From NCBI RefSeq assembly GCF_034313845.1, contig NZ_JAVIWN010000001.1: a DNA stretch of 64,000 bases; one strand, given 5' to 3'. The position numbers and the translations under genes are program-made. This DNA is from Actimicrobium sp034313845 (GTDB lineage: Bacteria; Pseudomonadota; Gammaproteobacteria; Burkholderiales; Burkholderiaceae_D). This document shows, piece by piece, positions 53,541-62,025 of the stretch; within the stretch, counting starts at the first letter, position 1, and every line of letters begins with the position of its first letter. The notes beneath the pieces were generated by a model, which did no database searches, was not told the origin of the DNA, and saw only the letters and a program-made list of their open reading frames with translations.

Positions 53541-53860
53541 GGGAATTCCTCTGGTGGTGGTGTGCTGCGGTGTGTCGATGCAGGCTAGGGGAACGCAAGC
53601 AGGATCGATGCGATATCAACTTGCGTAAAAAGACGATGAGGGTAGCAGGAGTCGGCACTCCGGGTGAAATCGCAGAGGAGTGCGTGATCGATGGACTGCT
53701 GGACGCCACTGCATTGGAACTACTGTCGTCAGCGTGTCGATGGAGGATGCTCTTTGGCTAGGGTGGTGTCTCGGGTGCATTGATGTGATGCCAGAGGATG
53801 ACATCGTGTTATGCGCGCCATGTTGTACAACACGACGATGGTAGCGGTCAGGATCGTGTT
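53541..53860. other. Intergenic region upstream of the small acidic protein gene
   Basis: No gene is supported in these 320 bases; short frames here have no ribosome site. The stretch presumably contains the promoter of the gene ending at 53292 and the 3' region of the leucine-rich-repeat gene. Confidence 0.5.
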
Positions 53861-55186
53861 TTACATCCTCAGCTGTGCGATGGTGTTGCTTGATTCCAGT
53901 AGCGACCTCCCTGCAGCACTGATGTTGTTGAAGCCAACATCCAGCTCTGTGATGGTGTTGTTTGCCGCGAGTGCCTGCGCCCCTGCATCGCCGATGAGGT
54001 TGTTATCCAGGTCCAGCTGTGTGATGGTGGTGTTTGCTGCAAGTGCCTGCGCCCCTGCATCGCCGATGTGGTTGTTACCCAGGTGCAGCTCTGTGATGGT
54101 GGTATTCGCCGCCAGTGCCTGGGCCCCTGCATCGCCGATGCGGTTGAAAAAGACTTGCAGCTCTGTGATGGTGGTGTTTGCCGCCAGTGCCTGCGCTGCT
54201 GTATCACCGACGTTGTTGAAACTGACATTCAGATGGGTGATGGTGGTGTTTGTCGCCAGTGCCTGCACCCCTGCATCGCCGATGAAGTTACTGTGCACAG
54301 ACAGCTGTGTGAGGGTGCGGTTTGTCGCCAGTGCCTGCGCACCTGCGGCACCGATGCGATTGTTGTCTAGCTCCAATTTTGTGATGGTGTTGTTTGCCGC
54401 TAGTGCCTGTGCCCCTGCAGCGCCGATGCCGTTGAAATTAACCTTCAGATTGGTAATGGTCTCGTTTGCTGCCAGTGACTGCGCTCCTGCATCGCCGATG
54501 TGGTTGCCACTTACATTCAGATCAAACCGGGTCAATAGCCGATTCCCCGCACTCATCGCATTGGTCGCATCCAATACTGCGGCAAAGCTTTCTGGTACCT
54601 CACTCGCATCGAGATCGACTGTGCGCAAATGCGTGGCACCGGCAAGGCAATCCAGTAGGATTTGACGCCGATCCGGGGAGGCAATATCAAACAGATCAGC
54701 TCCAACATGCGTATTGCGGTCAATCAGTTTATTTACTTGCACCCGGAATTTTGCATCGTTCAACCGGGAGGATCGCGCCAAATTGGTAATGCTGTTACGT
54801 GTCATTCGCAAGGCTAGTACCACTTGCTCGGGTTTTCGCATGGTGTTATCACAACACTTGTTCAGTTCTTTGTTCACGCTCCGTAACCGCGTCACATCCT
54901 GGATCGATGTAACACCTCCCAAGGCATCTCCTATGATTCTCTCCAAAATGTCAGCCGGTAAGATTGTTGTTAGTGATGTTGGTGAGATTTGCTGAACTGT
55001 AATTGCCCTTAAAACAGACACCCTTGCCCTGTATTGGGCAAGAAGGGAAGGGCGAGGGTTACCCGTGCCGCTCTGCAGCTTTGCGCTGATCGCCGCATCG
55101 GCTTCACGCGCGCCTTTGGTAGTGAGTGCATTGAGTTCAGGGACGTTCTTCACAAAGGAGGGGCGATGAAATGTAAGGAATGGCAT
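53861..55186 (-). CDS. GALA-like protein with F-box-like and leucine-rich repeats
   Basis: The 441-residue protein has an F-box-like segment at about 74-112 (ILPADILERI then DVTRLRSVNKELNKCCDN) and, from about residue 225, eight full plus one partial 24-residue leucine-rich repeats of the form NxIGDAGAQALAANTTITxL. The GAxALA motif is the hallmark of the GALA type III effectors of Ralstonia, which use F-boxes to recruit plant SKP1. No signal peptide is seen. The ribosome site is weak. Whether it is secreted, and by what, is not visible. Confidence 0.75.
   Translation of the reverse strand: MPFLTFHRPSFVKNVPELNALTTKGAREADAAISAKLQSGTGNPRPSLLAQYRARVSVLRAITVQQISPTSLTTILPADILERIIGDALGGVTSIQDVTRLRSVNKELNKCCDNTMRKPEQVVLALRMTRNSITNLARSSRLNDAKFRVQVNKLIDRNTHVGADLFDIASPDRRQILLDCLAGATHLRTVDLDASEVPESFAAVLDATNAMSAGNRLLTRFDLNVSGNHIGDAGAQSLAANETITNLKVNFNGIGAAGAQALAANNTITKLELDNNRIGAAGAQALATNRTLTQLSVHSNFIGDAGVQALATNTTITHLNVSFNNVGDTAAQALAANTTITELQVFFNRIGDAGAQALAANTTITELHLGNNHIGDAGAQALAANTTITQLDLDNNLIGDAGAQALAANNTITELDVGFNNISAAGRSLLESSNTIAQLRM
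53869..54520 (-). repeat. 72-bp tandem repeats coding for leucine-rich repeats
   Basis: Eight-plus imperfect copies of a 72-base unit (24 codons) encode the C-terminal half of the leucine-rich-repeat protein. The inner copies are more alike than the outer ones, suggesting expansion by unequal recombination. Confidence 0.75.
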
Positions 55187-55517
55187 AGTCTGTTTCGCAG
55201 TGGATTAACAATGAATCATTGACGCTTGCTGATTATTGGATGGAGTGGCTTTGTCCTATCCCGATACTATTTTTTATCGCAGCAAGTTGATGATGGATAA
55301 GTGTTTCGGGGTGACGAAGGTTCCACGTTGACGGCAAAATAATTCCATGCAAAATCAGCCTTCAACGACCCTCTCACGCTACGCCTCCAAGGGTAAGCTG
55401 ATCCTGCCAAAAGGTCGGGGACTTACCCGGCATCCTGCGTCGATTGATCCACATCAAGGGAATGATGGCTTTGATTTGCTACTTTGGCGCATCGTTTATC
55501 GCTATTGGAAACTCATC

Positions 55518-56699
55518 ATGTTGCTGCAATCACGCCATCCGTTTCCCCGTTTCATACTGAAGGGGAAATCCCTGCTACCCATTGTTCAGGGCGGCATGGG
55601 AGTCGGTATTTCAGCCCATCGGCTGGCCGGCACCGTCGCCAGCCTCGGTGCGATCGGTACCATTTCCAGTGTTGACTTGCGTCGGCATCACGACGACTTG
55701 ATGGCACAAAGCGGCAAGTCGCGCGACAAGGAACTGATTAACGCGGTGAACCTGATCGCGCTGGATCGCGAAATCACCGCAGCACGAGCGATCGCCGGTA
55801 ATGCCGGCATGGTCGCCGTCAATACAATGCGTGCGGTGGCCGATTACGCTGCCCACGTACGCCAGTCATGCGAAAGTGGTGCCGATGCAGTCGTCGTAGG
55901 TGCGGGCTTGCCGCTGGACTTGCCCGAGCTGACCGCCGGTTATCCCGATGTCGCCCTTATTCCTATCTTGTCAGACTCACGCGGAATTGCGCTGGTCATC
56001 AAAAAATGGATGCGCAAGAATCGTTTGCCGGATGCGATCGTCATCGAAAGCCCGCGCTTCGCAGGTGGGCACCTGGGTGCGATGAGTCTCGATGCCGTCG
56101 ATGATCCGCATTTTGCTTTTCCGACTGTGCTCGAAGAAACACTGGCATTGTTCAAGCAGCTAGGCATCGAGCGTGAAAAAATTCCATTGATCGTCGCTGG
56201 CGGTATCCACAGCCATGAACAGATTGGTGACTTGCTTGCACTGGGTGCGAGTGCCGTACAGCTCGGTACGCCCTTTGCGGTAACGCAGGAGGGCGACGCC
56301 CATGCCAACTTCAAAAAAGTTCTGACAGAGGCCAGTGCCGACGACATCGTCACGTTCATGAGCGTGGCAGGTCTGCCGGCTCGGGCAGTGCGCACACCGT
56401 GGCTGGAGAATTATCTCGGCAAGGAATCCAGACTGATGGCAAAAGCCAGTCCCAAACAATGCACGGTCGGCTTTGATTGCCTGCATCAATGCGGCCTACG
56501 CGATGGCAATGGCAAGGCAGGTCAATTTTGCATCGACACGCAACTGGCATTTGCCATGAACGGCGATGTCAAACGCGGACTGTTTTTTCGTGGTTCGGAA
56601 AGCTTGCCGTTCGGTTGCGAGATCCGTTCGGTTCGTGATCTGATGGATTATCTGATGACGGGTCGCTTCCCTGAACTCCGTCAGGCCTTGGGTGCCTGA
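55518..56699 (+). CDS. Nitronate monooxygenase-like FMN oxidoreductase
   Basis: The 393-residue protein belongs to the NAD(P)H-dependent flavin oxidoreductase/2-nitropropane dioxygenase family: LLPIVQGGMGVGISAHRLAG at the N-terminus, GNAGMVAVNT, DAVVVGAGLPLDLPEL, and the FMN phosphate loops IVAGGIHSHEQIGDLLALGA and AVQLGTPFAVTQE. The C-terminal Cys-containing segment (GFDCLHQCGLRDGNG) is typical of a subgroup. The frame extends to 55347, but ATG at 55518 fits the family. Substrate unclear. Confidence 0.88.
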   Translation: MLLQSRHPFPRFILKGKSLLPIVQGGMGVGISAHRLAGTVASLGAIGTISSVDLRRHHDDLMAQSGKSRDKELINAVNLIALDREITAARAIAGNAGMVAVNTMRAVADYAAHVRQSCESGADAVVVGAGLPLDLPELTAGYPDVALIPILSDSRGIALVIKKWMRKNRLPDAIVIESPRFAGGHLGAMSLDAVDDPHFAFPTVLEETLALFKQLGIEREKIPLIVAGGIHSHEQIGDLLALGASAVQLGTPFAVTQEGDAHANFKKVLTEASADDIVTFMSVAGLPARAVRTPWLENYLGKESRLMAKASPKQCTVGFDCLHQCGLRDGNGKAGQFCIDTQLAFAMNGDVKRGLFFRGSESLPFGCEIRSVRDLMDYLMTGRFPELRQALGA

Positions 56700-56746
56700 C
56701 TCGCCTTGTTAAAGGGACGCATCCTGGATGCCGATGCGCCACTTCC

Positions 56747-57532
56747 TCAGTCGGTCAATTCGTAAGCCATCACATGCGAAAACCCGCCATCAACATAGAT
56801 GATTTCACTGGTAATACCGGCCGCCAGATCCGATAGCAGGAATGCTGCCGTATTGCCGACATCCTCGATCGTCACATTGCGTCGCAATGGCGCACCGCGT
56901 GCAGCCATGGCGAGCAGTTTGCCAAAATCCTTGATGCCACTGGCCGCCAGCGTCTTGATCGGACCGGCAGAGATGGCATTGACACGGATGCCTTTCGGCC
57001 CGAGCGACTCGGCCAGATAGCGCACGCTGGCTTCGAGCGATGCCTTGGCAAGACCCATTGTGTTGTAGTGCGGTGCGATGCGCACGGCACCCAGATAGCT
57101 CAGTGTCAGCGCCGCCGCATTCGGTCGCATCATCGGCAGTGCTGCCTTGACCATTGCCGGAAAACTGTACGCAGACACGTCATGGGCGATCTGGAAGGCT
57201 TCACGCGACAAGCCCTCAAGAAAGTCGCCGGTGATGGCTTCGCCGGGGGCAAAAGCGATGGCGTGCACCAGCCCGTCCAGTTGATCCCAGTGCTGTGAAA
57301 GTTGCTCGAACGTGGCGTTGATCTTTTCGTCGCTGGTGACATCGCAATCAAAGATGAGCTTACTGCCGAACTCCTTGGCGAATTCACCAAGGCGGTCACG
57401 AAAGCGTGCTCCAACATAAGTGAACGCCAGTTCTGCGCCTTCGCGATGACATGCCTTTGCAATGCCGTAAGCAATCGAACGGTGGGACAACAGTCCCGTA
57501 ATCAGGATTTTTTTCCCTTGAAGTGAAGCCAT
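56747..57532 (-). CDS. fabI: Enoyl-[acyl-carrier-protein] reductase (NADH) FabI
   Basis: The 261-residue SDR-type enzyme performs the last reduction of fatty-acid elongation. Tyr146, Tyr156 and Lys163 (SYLGAVRIAPHYNTMGLAKA) align residue for residue with E. coli FabI. It is the target class of triclosan and isoniazid-like drugs. It is downstream of the universal stress gene on the same strand. Confidence 0.96.
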   Translation of the reverse strand: MASLQGKKILITGLLSHRSIAYGIAKACHREGAELAFTYVGARFRDRLGEFAKEFGSKLIFDCDVTSDEKINATFEQLSQHWDQLDGLVHAIAFAPGEAITGDFLEGLSREAFQIAHDVSAYSFPAMVKAALPMMRPNAAALTLSYLGAVRIAPHYNTMGLAKASLEASVRYLAESLGPKGIRVNAISAGPIKTLAASGIKDFGKLLAMAARGAPLRRNVTIEDVGNTAAFLLSDLAAGITSEIIYVDGGFSHVMAYELTD

Positions 57533-57601
57533 GGTATTGCCTGCTCTGTTGTGGGAAGGAACGGTTTGGCAAGAAATTTGCCGGTGACAGACGACGGCAG
57601 A

Positions 57602-58039
57602 TTAGCGAATTACCAGGACGGGCAGCGTTGAATGCGCCAGCACTTTCTGTGTCTCACTACCGAGAAAGAGTTTGTTCAAGCCCTTGCGCCCATGCGACGC
57701 CATGATCACGACGTCGCACCCTTGCAGGTTGGCGACATCGATGATTTCTTCGTACGGGCTAAACGATTGACGCACATGTGTTTCGCAGCGCACGTTGGCA
57801 GCACTGGCGGCGTCGGCGATTTTCTTGACATTGGATCTGGCAAGTTCCAGCATCTGTTCCTGATAGGCGCTCGCATCAATCGTGATCGCCCCTTCGGACA
57901 TCGGTGAATAAGGAAACGGTTCGGCAACCGACAGACCAACCAGGCGGGCATCCGTCAACTGGGCAAATTCAATGGCAGTACGGATGGCTTTGTCAGACAG
58001 GGCAGAGCCATCAGTGGGGACGAGAATGGTCTTGAACAT
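57602..58039 (-). CDS. Universal stress protein (UspA family)
   Basis: The 145-residue protein begins MFKTILVPTDGSALSDKAI and ends with the nucleotide-binding motif GRKGLNKLFLGSETQKVL, both typical of UspA. It is a single-domain cytoplasmic stress protein. It precedes fabI on the same strand with a 69-base gap. Confidence 0.92.
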   Translation of the reverse strand: MFKTILVPTDGSALSDKAIRTAIEFAQLTDARLVGLSVAEPFPYSPMSEGAITIDASAYQEQMLELARSNVKKIADAASAANVRCETHVRQSFSPYEEIIDVANLQGCDVVIMASHGRKGLNKLFLGSETQKVLAHSTLPVLVIR

Positions 58040-58574
58040 GATGTTTCCTTTCGGGGGGATGGTGGCGTAGAAGAGGACCAGGTGATGCTAGGGAATGCAG
58101 CCCGACAGTTCGTTGATGCAGGTCAAAAATGACCTGGTTATCCAGCGCATTTTCGATTACTCAGGTAATCGACCATAGTACAGGCAAAGTATCTGCCAAT
58201 TTCTATACCTTCGTGATAGGTAATGAAATTGACAGGTAGTTAGCCACACATTAAAAATGTACTCACTGACTTGAGCAAAGAGATTCAGATTTATATTGCC
58301 ATGGATGCGCCACTACGGAGTGTGTGTGATTCAATACGGTTGTTTCAGCTTTATTCTAAATTTTTATTAAAGATCTGCTGATGTAATCGATTTCGTAAAA
58401 TTCGGTATCGGTAAAATAAATGACTTTGTTTGTACTGGATTTTATAAAAGAAATTCAATTAGCGCGCCTCTGCCGCAGAAAGAAAATAATTCATAAGCAA
58501 AAAAACAACTACCGATGTTAGTCAGTAGTTGTTTCATTAATACTGGAAAATATATTTAATAAGCGAAAATAATA
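58040..58574. other. AT-rich intergenic region with a duplicated flank
   Basis: No gene is visible. Bases about 58250-58380 are clearly related to 61805-61935 (shared ACTCACTGACTT, TTTATATTGCCATGGA and GCCACTAC), showing that the downstream flank of the esterase gene was duplicated along with it. The uspA promoter must also lie here. Confidence 0.7.
58503..58534 (-). terminator. Terminator of the first esterase copy
   Basis: AAACAACTAC (58503-58512) pairs with GTAGTTGTTT (58525-58534); on the minus strand the stem is followed by TTTTTTTG. It lies 40 bases past the esterase stop. Confidence 0.85.
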
Positions 58575-61112
58575 TTAATACAGAGAAATTTTTAAATTAG
58601 GTCCTATAGGTTTTAAGTCGGGGATAAGATTGGGTGAGGAGATAAATTGGACAGTAGAGGTGCGCCCAAGAATAATTGCATCACCTAAACTTATCGCGTC
58701 AATTCCATTGCTGGGCTCGCCATTGAAGATCCCGTTAGTGATATTGTTGGCAACGATTTGATAGGTCGTGTTCGCAGCCAACTGCACTTTCGTAATCGGC
58801 ACATAAGTAAATGAACTGTGATCTGATCCAGTTGTGGTTACGCTGGCAGAGGCTCCAGTTACAAGCGTGCCAGATAGACCATCCCCACTAACTTGATAAA
58901 TATTTACCTGATGCGTGTTGTTCATCCCGTCGTTCAGATAACCGAGATCAGTAACAAAGACACTTTTTGCACCAGTGGTAAAGGTTTTACCAAGAATTAA
59001 GCGGGATGTATTCTTCACGAATTGGGGGGGCGAAGCAAATTTCATTGCCTCAACAGGGACTGGATAATCGATCCAGTCGCATGCCGACGTGTAGTTTTGC
59101 GTTGATCCGATCTGGTTTCCAGATGCAGAGCTCAACGTACCTTCTGAAACACTAAAGTTGCGGTCGAACTTGAAGACCGGATCGGCGGTGTTTCCGAAAG
59201 GGCCACCTGTCGGGTAAGCTGTCCAGTAGACCAGATTTGGTCCGTCCATGAATGAACGCATAGTTTTAGTCTTGCCAAATTCTCCCCACGCGCTTTGAAA
59301 TTTCACGGCTAATTGAGTGTCATCCTTATTCATATCGAAAAAGCGTGACAGAAATGGCATGCCAAAGACATAGCCAATATCCAAGATATGAAACGTACCC
59401 ATCTGTTTCAACGAAAAAGGGTATCCGAGACTATAAGCGAACGCTAAGCCCGCACCAGTCGGCTCTTCCGAAACGCCTGGACGATAGGTCATTTGATAGC
59501 GGTAGCTAGATCCTTTTTTGGCGGACGCTTTCGCGGTGACCTGAGTGAGCCTGCGGCTGTGGCATGTGAACACGGCGTCGGTAAGCAACGACACTACGGC
59601 GTCCCGGACATCGCTGGCATACGTATAGTCGACCTTTCCCGAGTGCATGGGCCTGTACTGTTCCGGCAAGTTTTGGAATGTGGTTTCACCATTCGTGGGC
59701 CCGAAAATGGCCTTCAAGATTTCCTTGAAGCCTGCTCCGTCGGCAGCCAAAATATTGACCTTAGCGGCATTCTCGCTGCAATTGCCGACAACATTTTTTG
59801 CGACACAGTCGTTCAAAGTTGGCGCGTTGTATGACAGCAATAAACTGTACTCGTCGCGGTTCGAGCCGATAATGGAGGGCCTCACGTCGACAGATGTTGG
59901 CCCATTGTTCAGAATGTCCACTGGTTGTGCAGTCAGCAGTTTGCCGTCTATCGGCGGCGCGACAACGGAAATACCTAAACCCACAGGTGTTGAGTCTACC
60001 GATATGCCTGAATTTGAATAGGCGGCACCGATGATGCCGGGGGAGAGCGCGCGCAATGCAGCAATGTCCATTTTCCCTGAGTAACCGCAAGCTCCCCACG
60101 GTTTATGTATCAAAAGGCCGTCATATTTATCTTGTCCACTCTTGACGCCAGTCGGGCATGGAGCCTGGAGTACTTTAACGAGCGCTGCGCCGATCTTCTG
60201 CTGATCATCAAGCGTGGGCCATCTTGGCTTGCCCTGGGCATCGAACGGAGGGATAGCGAGTTCATCCTTGAAAACTGCCGTGTTGTATGCAGAGCTCTGG
60301 CGGGACAAAACTCCTGACTGGCTAGTCGTCCAGAAGACGGGCAGACTGTAGCCGCTTTGCTGAATCGTCTGCTTGAAGAGCCCTCTAGCAAGAGGAGACG
60401 CGTTAAGTATGCTCGTATCCAGGGCACCTGCAGATTCACCGAAGAGCGTGACGTTACCGGGATCACCGCCAAATTGGGCGATGTTGTCTTGCACCCATTT
60501 GAGCGCCATGATTTGGTCCAGATTTCCGTATGTTCCCGAAGTTCTTTCATCTACCTCATTGGTCAGCTCAGTATGGGCGAGAAAGCCAAACGGACCAAGA
60601 CGGTAATTGATGGTTACGACCACAGCATCGCCGACTGTTTTCATAAAAGGAGGTGAATATTCCGAATCCGGTGTCTTCGGCGTCGGATTATATATGTCGG
60701 TCATTGCGGTGCCAGTCTTGTTGCTACCGCCGTGGATCCAGACAAAAACTGGTTTATTGGTCGTTGTATTCGTATGGAAGTTGGTATAAACGTTTAAATA
60801 CAAGAAATTTTCGCTGAAAACAGTCGTATGCCAAACGACTCCAAGAACGACCTTCGGGACCGACAACGGTAATATTAGTGCGTTACCAGACTTCTCGACA
60901 GCTCCTTCTGCGGACATGCATTTGGGAACTACTCCCGGCCCGAGGCCTGTTGGGTCGAACAACACATTGCTCGGATTACCAGGGTCAGACGACCAGCCCA
61001 TGTTCTGTCTCAGGCCTCTGAAACGCCGCCAGCAGCCGATGCCATCGGCGATGGCAACACCGTACAGGATCACCAGCGCAGCGCAACCTGTAGTTCGTCG
61101 GATTGAGTACAT
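58575..61112 (-). CDS. Large carboxylesterase (type B) with C-terminal beta domain
   Basis: The 845-codon frame encodes a type B carboxylesterase domain: WIHGGSNKTG (oxyanion region), FGESAGALD (nucleophile Ser), SNRDEYSLL (acid) and GTFHILDIGYVFG (His region). It ends with a roughly 110-residue beta-rich domain (FTTGAKSVFVTDLGYLNDGM, TYQIVANN) resembling DUF4082-type modules. ATG at 61112 has no ribosome site, and the residues just before it (VALVILYGVAIADGIGCW) look like the interior of the esterase N-terminus, so the true gene probably begins in the other frame at 61471 and is broken by a frameshift. A second copy lies upstream (62026-64000). Confidence 0.8.
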   Translation of the reverse strand: MYSIRRTTGCAALVILYGVAIADGIGCWRRFRGLRQNMGWSSDPGNPSNVLFDPTGLGPGVVPKCMSAEGAVEKSGNALILPLSVPKVVLGVVWHTTVFSENFLYLNVYTNFHTNTTTNKPVFVWIHGGSNKTGTAMTDIYNPTPKTPDSEYSPPFMKTVGDAVVVTINYRLGPFGFLAHTELTNEVDERTSGTYGNLDQIMALKWVQDNIAQFGGDPGNVTLFGESAGALDTSILNASPLARGLFKQTIQQSGYSLPVFWTTSQSGVLSRQSSAYNTAVFKDELAIPPFDAQGKPRWPTLDDQQKIGAALVKVLQAPCPTGVKSGQDKYDGLLIHKPWGACGYSGKMDIAALRALSPGIIGAAYSNSGISVDSTPVGLGISVVAPPIDGKLLTAQPVDILNNGPTSVDVRPSIIGSNRDEYSLLLSYNAPTLNDCVAKNVVGNCSENAAKVNILAADGAGFKEILKAIFGPTNGETTFQNLPEQYRPMHSGKVDYTYASDVRDAVVSLLTDAVFTCHSRRLTQVTAKASAKKGSSYRYQMTYRPGVSEEPTGAGLAFAYSLGYPFSLKQMGTFHILDIGYVFGMPFLSRFFDMNKDDTQLAVKFQSAWGEFGKTKTMRSFMDGPNLVYWTAYPTGGPFGNTADPVFKFDRNFSVSEGTLSSASGNQIGSTQNYTSACDWIDYPVPVEAMKFASPPQFVKNTSRLILGKTFTTGAKSVFVTDLGYLNDGMNNTHQVNIYQVSGDGLSGTLVTGASASVTTTGSDHSSFTYVPITKVQLAANTTYQIVANNITNGIFNGEPSNGIDAISLGDAIILGRTSTVQFISSPNLIPDLKPIGPNLKISLY

Positions 61113-61471
61113 CCGTTGGGTAGGTCGATAACCGGGTTCGTATTTGAGGTCGATGTCTTGAAGGAAGGCGAGGACGAAGGCGAGGACGATGGCGAGGACG
61201 AAGGCGAGGACGAAGGTGAGGACGAAGGCGAGGACGAAGGCGAGGATGAGGGCGAGGACGAGGGCGAGAGCGCGGTAACAACGTAAGTTGTTACAGTACC
61301 TACAATACTCTTAATCTTATTTGTAAAAACACCCGCATAGGCGATGCCAAAAAATACACACAGGCTAGCGATGAAAACCAGTAATCCAATTTTGAGGCTT
61401 TTGTGTATTGATGCGAACTGTCCAGTCCGCGAGACTTTCAACTGAGATTCGCTTTCGAATTGGGTTTTCAT
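61070..61471 (-). CDS. N-terminal anchor and Ser/Pro linker of the esterase, in a different frame
   Basis: The 133-codon frame starts at an ATG with GGAGATAAAG upstream, has one transmembrane segment (IGLLVFIASLCVFFGIAYAG, about 28-47), a (PSSS)n linker of about eight units and the start of an esterase domain (NPVIDLPNGCTQSDELQVAL), then stops. It overlaps the main esterase frame by 43 bases. The most economical reading is one gene with a frameshift near 61100, either a real mutation, programmed shift or sequence error. Confidence 0.65.
   Translation of the reverse strand: MKTQFESESQLKVSRTGQFASIHKSLKIGLLVFIASLCVFFGIAYAGVFTNKIKSIVGTVTTYVVTALSPSSSPSSSPSSSPSSSPSSSPSSSPSSSPSSSPSFKTSTSNTNPVIDLPNGCTQSDELQVALRW
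61157..61268. repeat. 12-bp tandem repeats encoding the PSSS linker
   Basis: A GAGGACGAAGGC-like 12-base unit is repeated about nine times with small changes. It encodes (PSSS)n on the minus strand; because 12 is a multiple of three, copy-number change keeps the frame. Confidence 0.8.
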
Positions 61472-61952
61472 CTTTATCTCCATGAGGTAGATAACGTGAA
61501 TCGATTTTAATAACGCCTCGCGCGGTATCAGGAGGTATTTCAGCAATACCTTGACAGTTCTTCAAACTATTTACTTATGGAAGAGCAACTTATAATTCTA
61601 AGGAAACTCTTCTATGTGGTGTCGAACGGGCATATGGTTCCATCGGATTTCGGTCAAACGTGATTTATTTCAGGACCGAGGCGACGCTGGCGTAGCGCAA
61701 ATTTAAAAAGGGGCCAATGCTGGCGTTGCTGCACGTCAAAGTTGAGAACAACAGTGCCCCAATCCCTGCGTATTTATGTCTTCATTGGCGAGTAGATAGT
61801 TTCATACTAAAAATACACTCACTGACTTGGCCAAGGCGACTCAAATTTATATTGCCATGGACGAGCCACTACCAAGGTGTAGATTCGATACGGCTGCGGC
61901 GGCTTTATTCAAGATTTTCACTAAAGCAGAAAAACATTAACTTACCAATAAA
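61472..61952. other. Intergenic region between the two esterase copies
   Basis: No gene is supported. The right part (61805-61935) is homologous to 58250-58380. The AT-rich left part should carry the promoter of the anchor-linker frame. Frames here lack ribosome sites. Confidence 0.5.
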
Positions 61953-61986
61953 AAAACAACTACTGATGTTAGTCAGTAGTTGTTTT
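61953..61986 (-). terminator. Terminator of the second esterase copy
   Basis: AAAACAACTACTGA (61953-61966) and TCAGTAGTTGTTTT (61973-61986) pair perfectly over 14 bases with the loop TGTTAG; a T-run follows on the minus strand. It is a near copy of the hairpin at 58503. Confidence 0.9.
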
Positions 61987-62025
61987 ACCAATGCTGAAAA
62001 ATACTTTTTATTAGCGATAATGATA

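Noticed and set aside
61157..61268. Tandem repeat as a possible CRISPR array
   Set aside because: Units of 12 bases are contiguous without spacers and encode a Ser/Pro linker.
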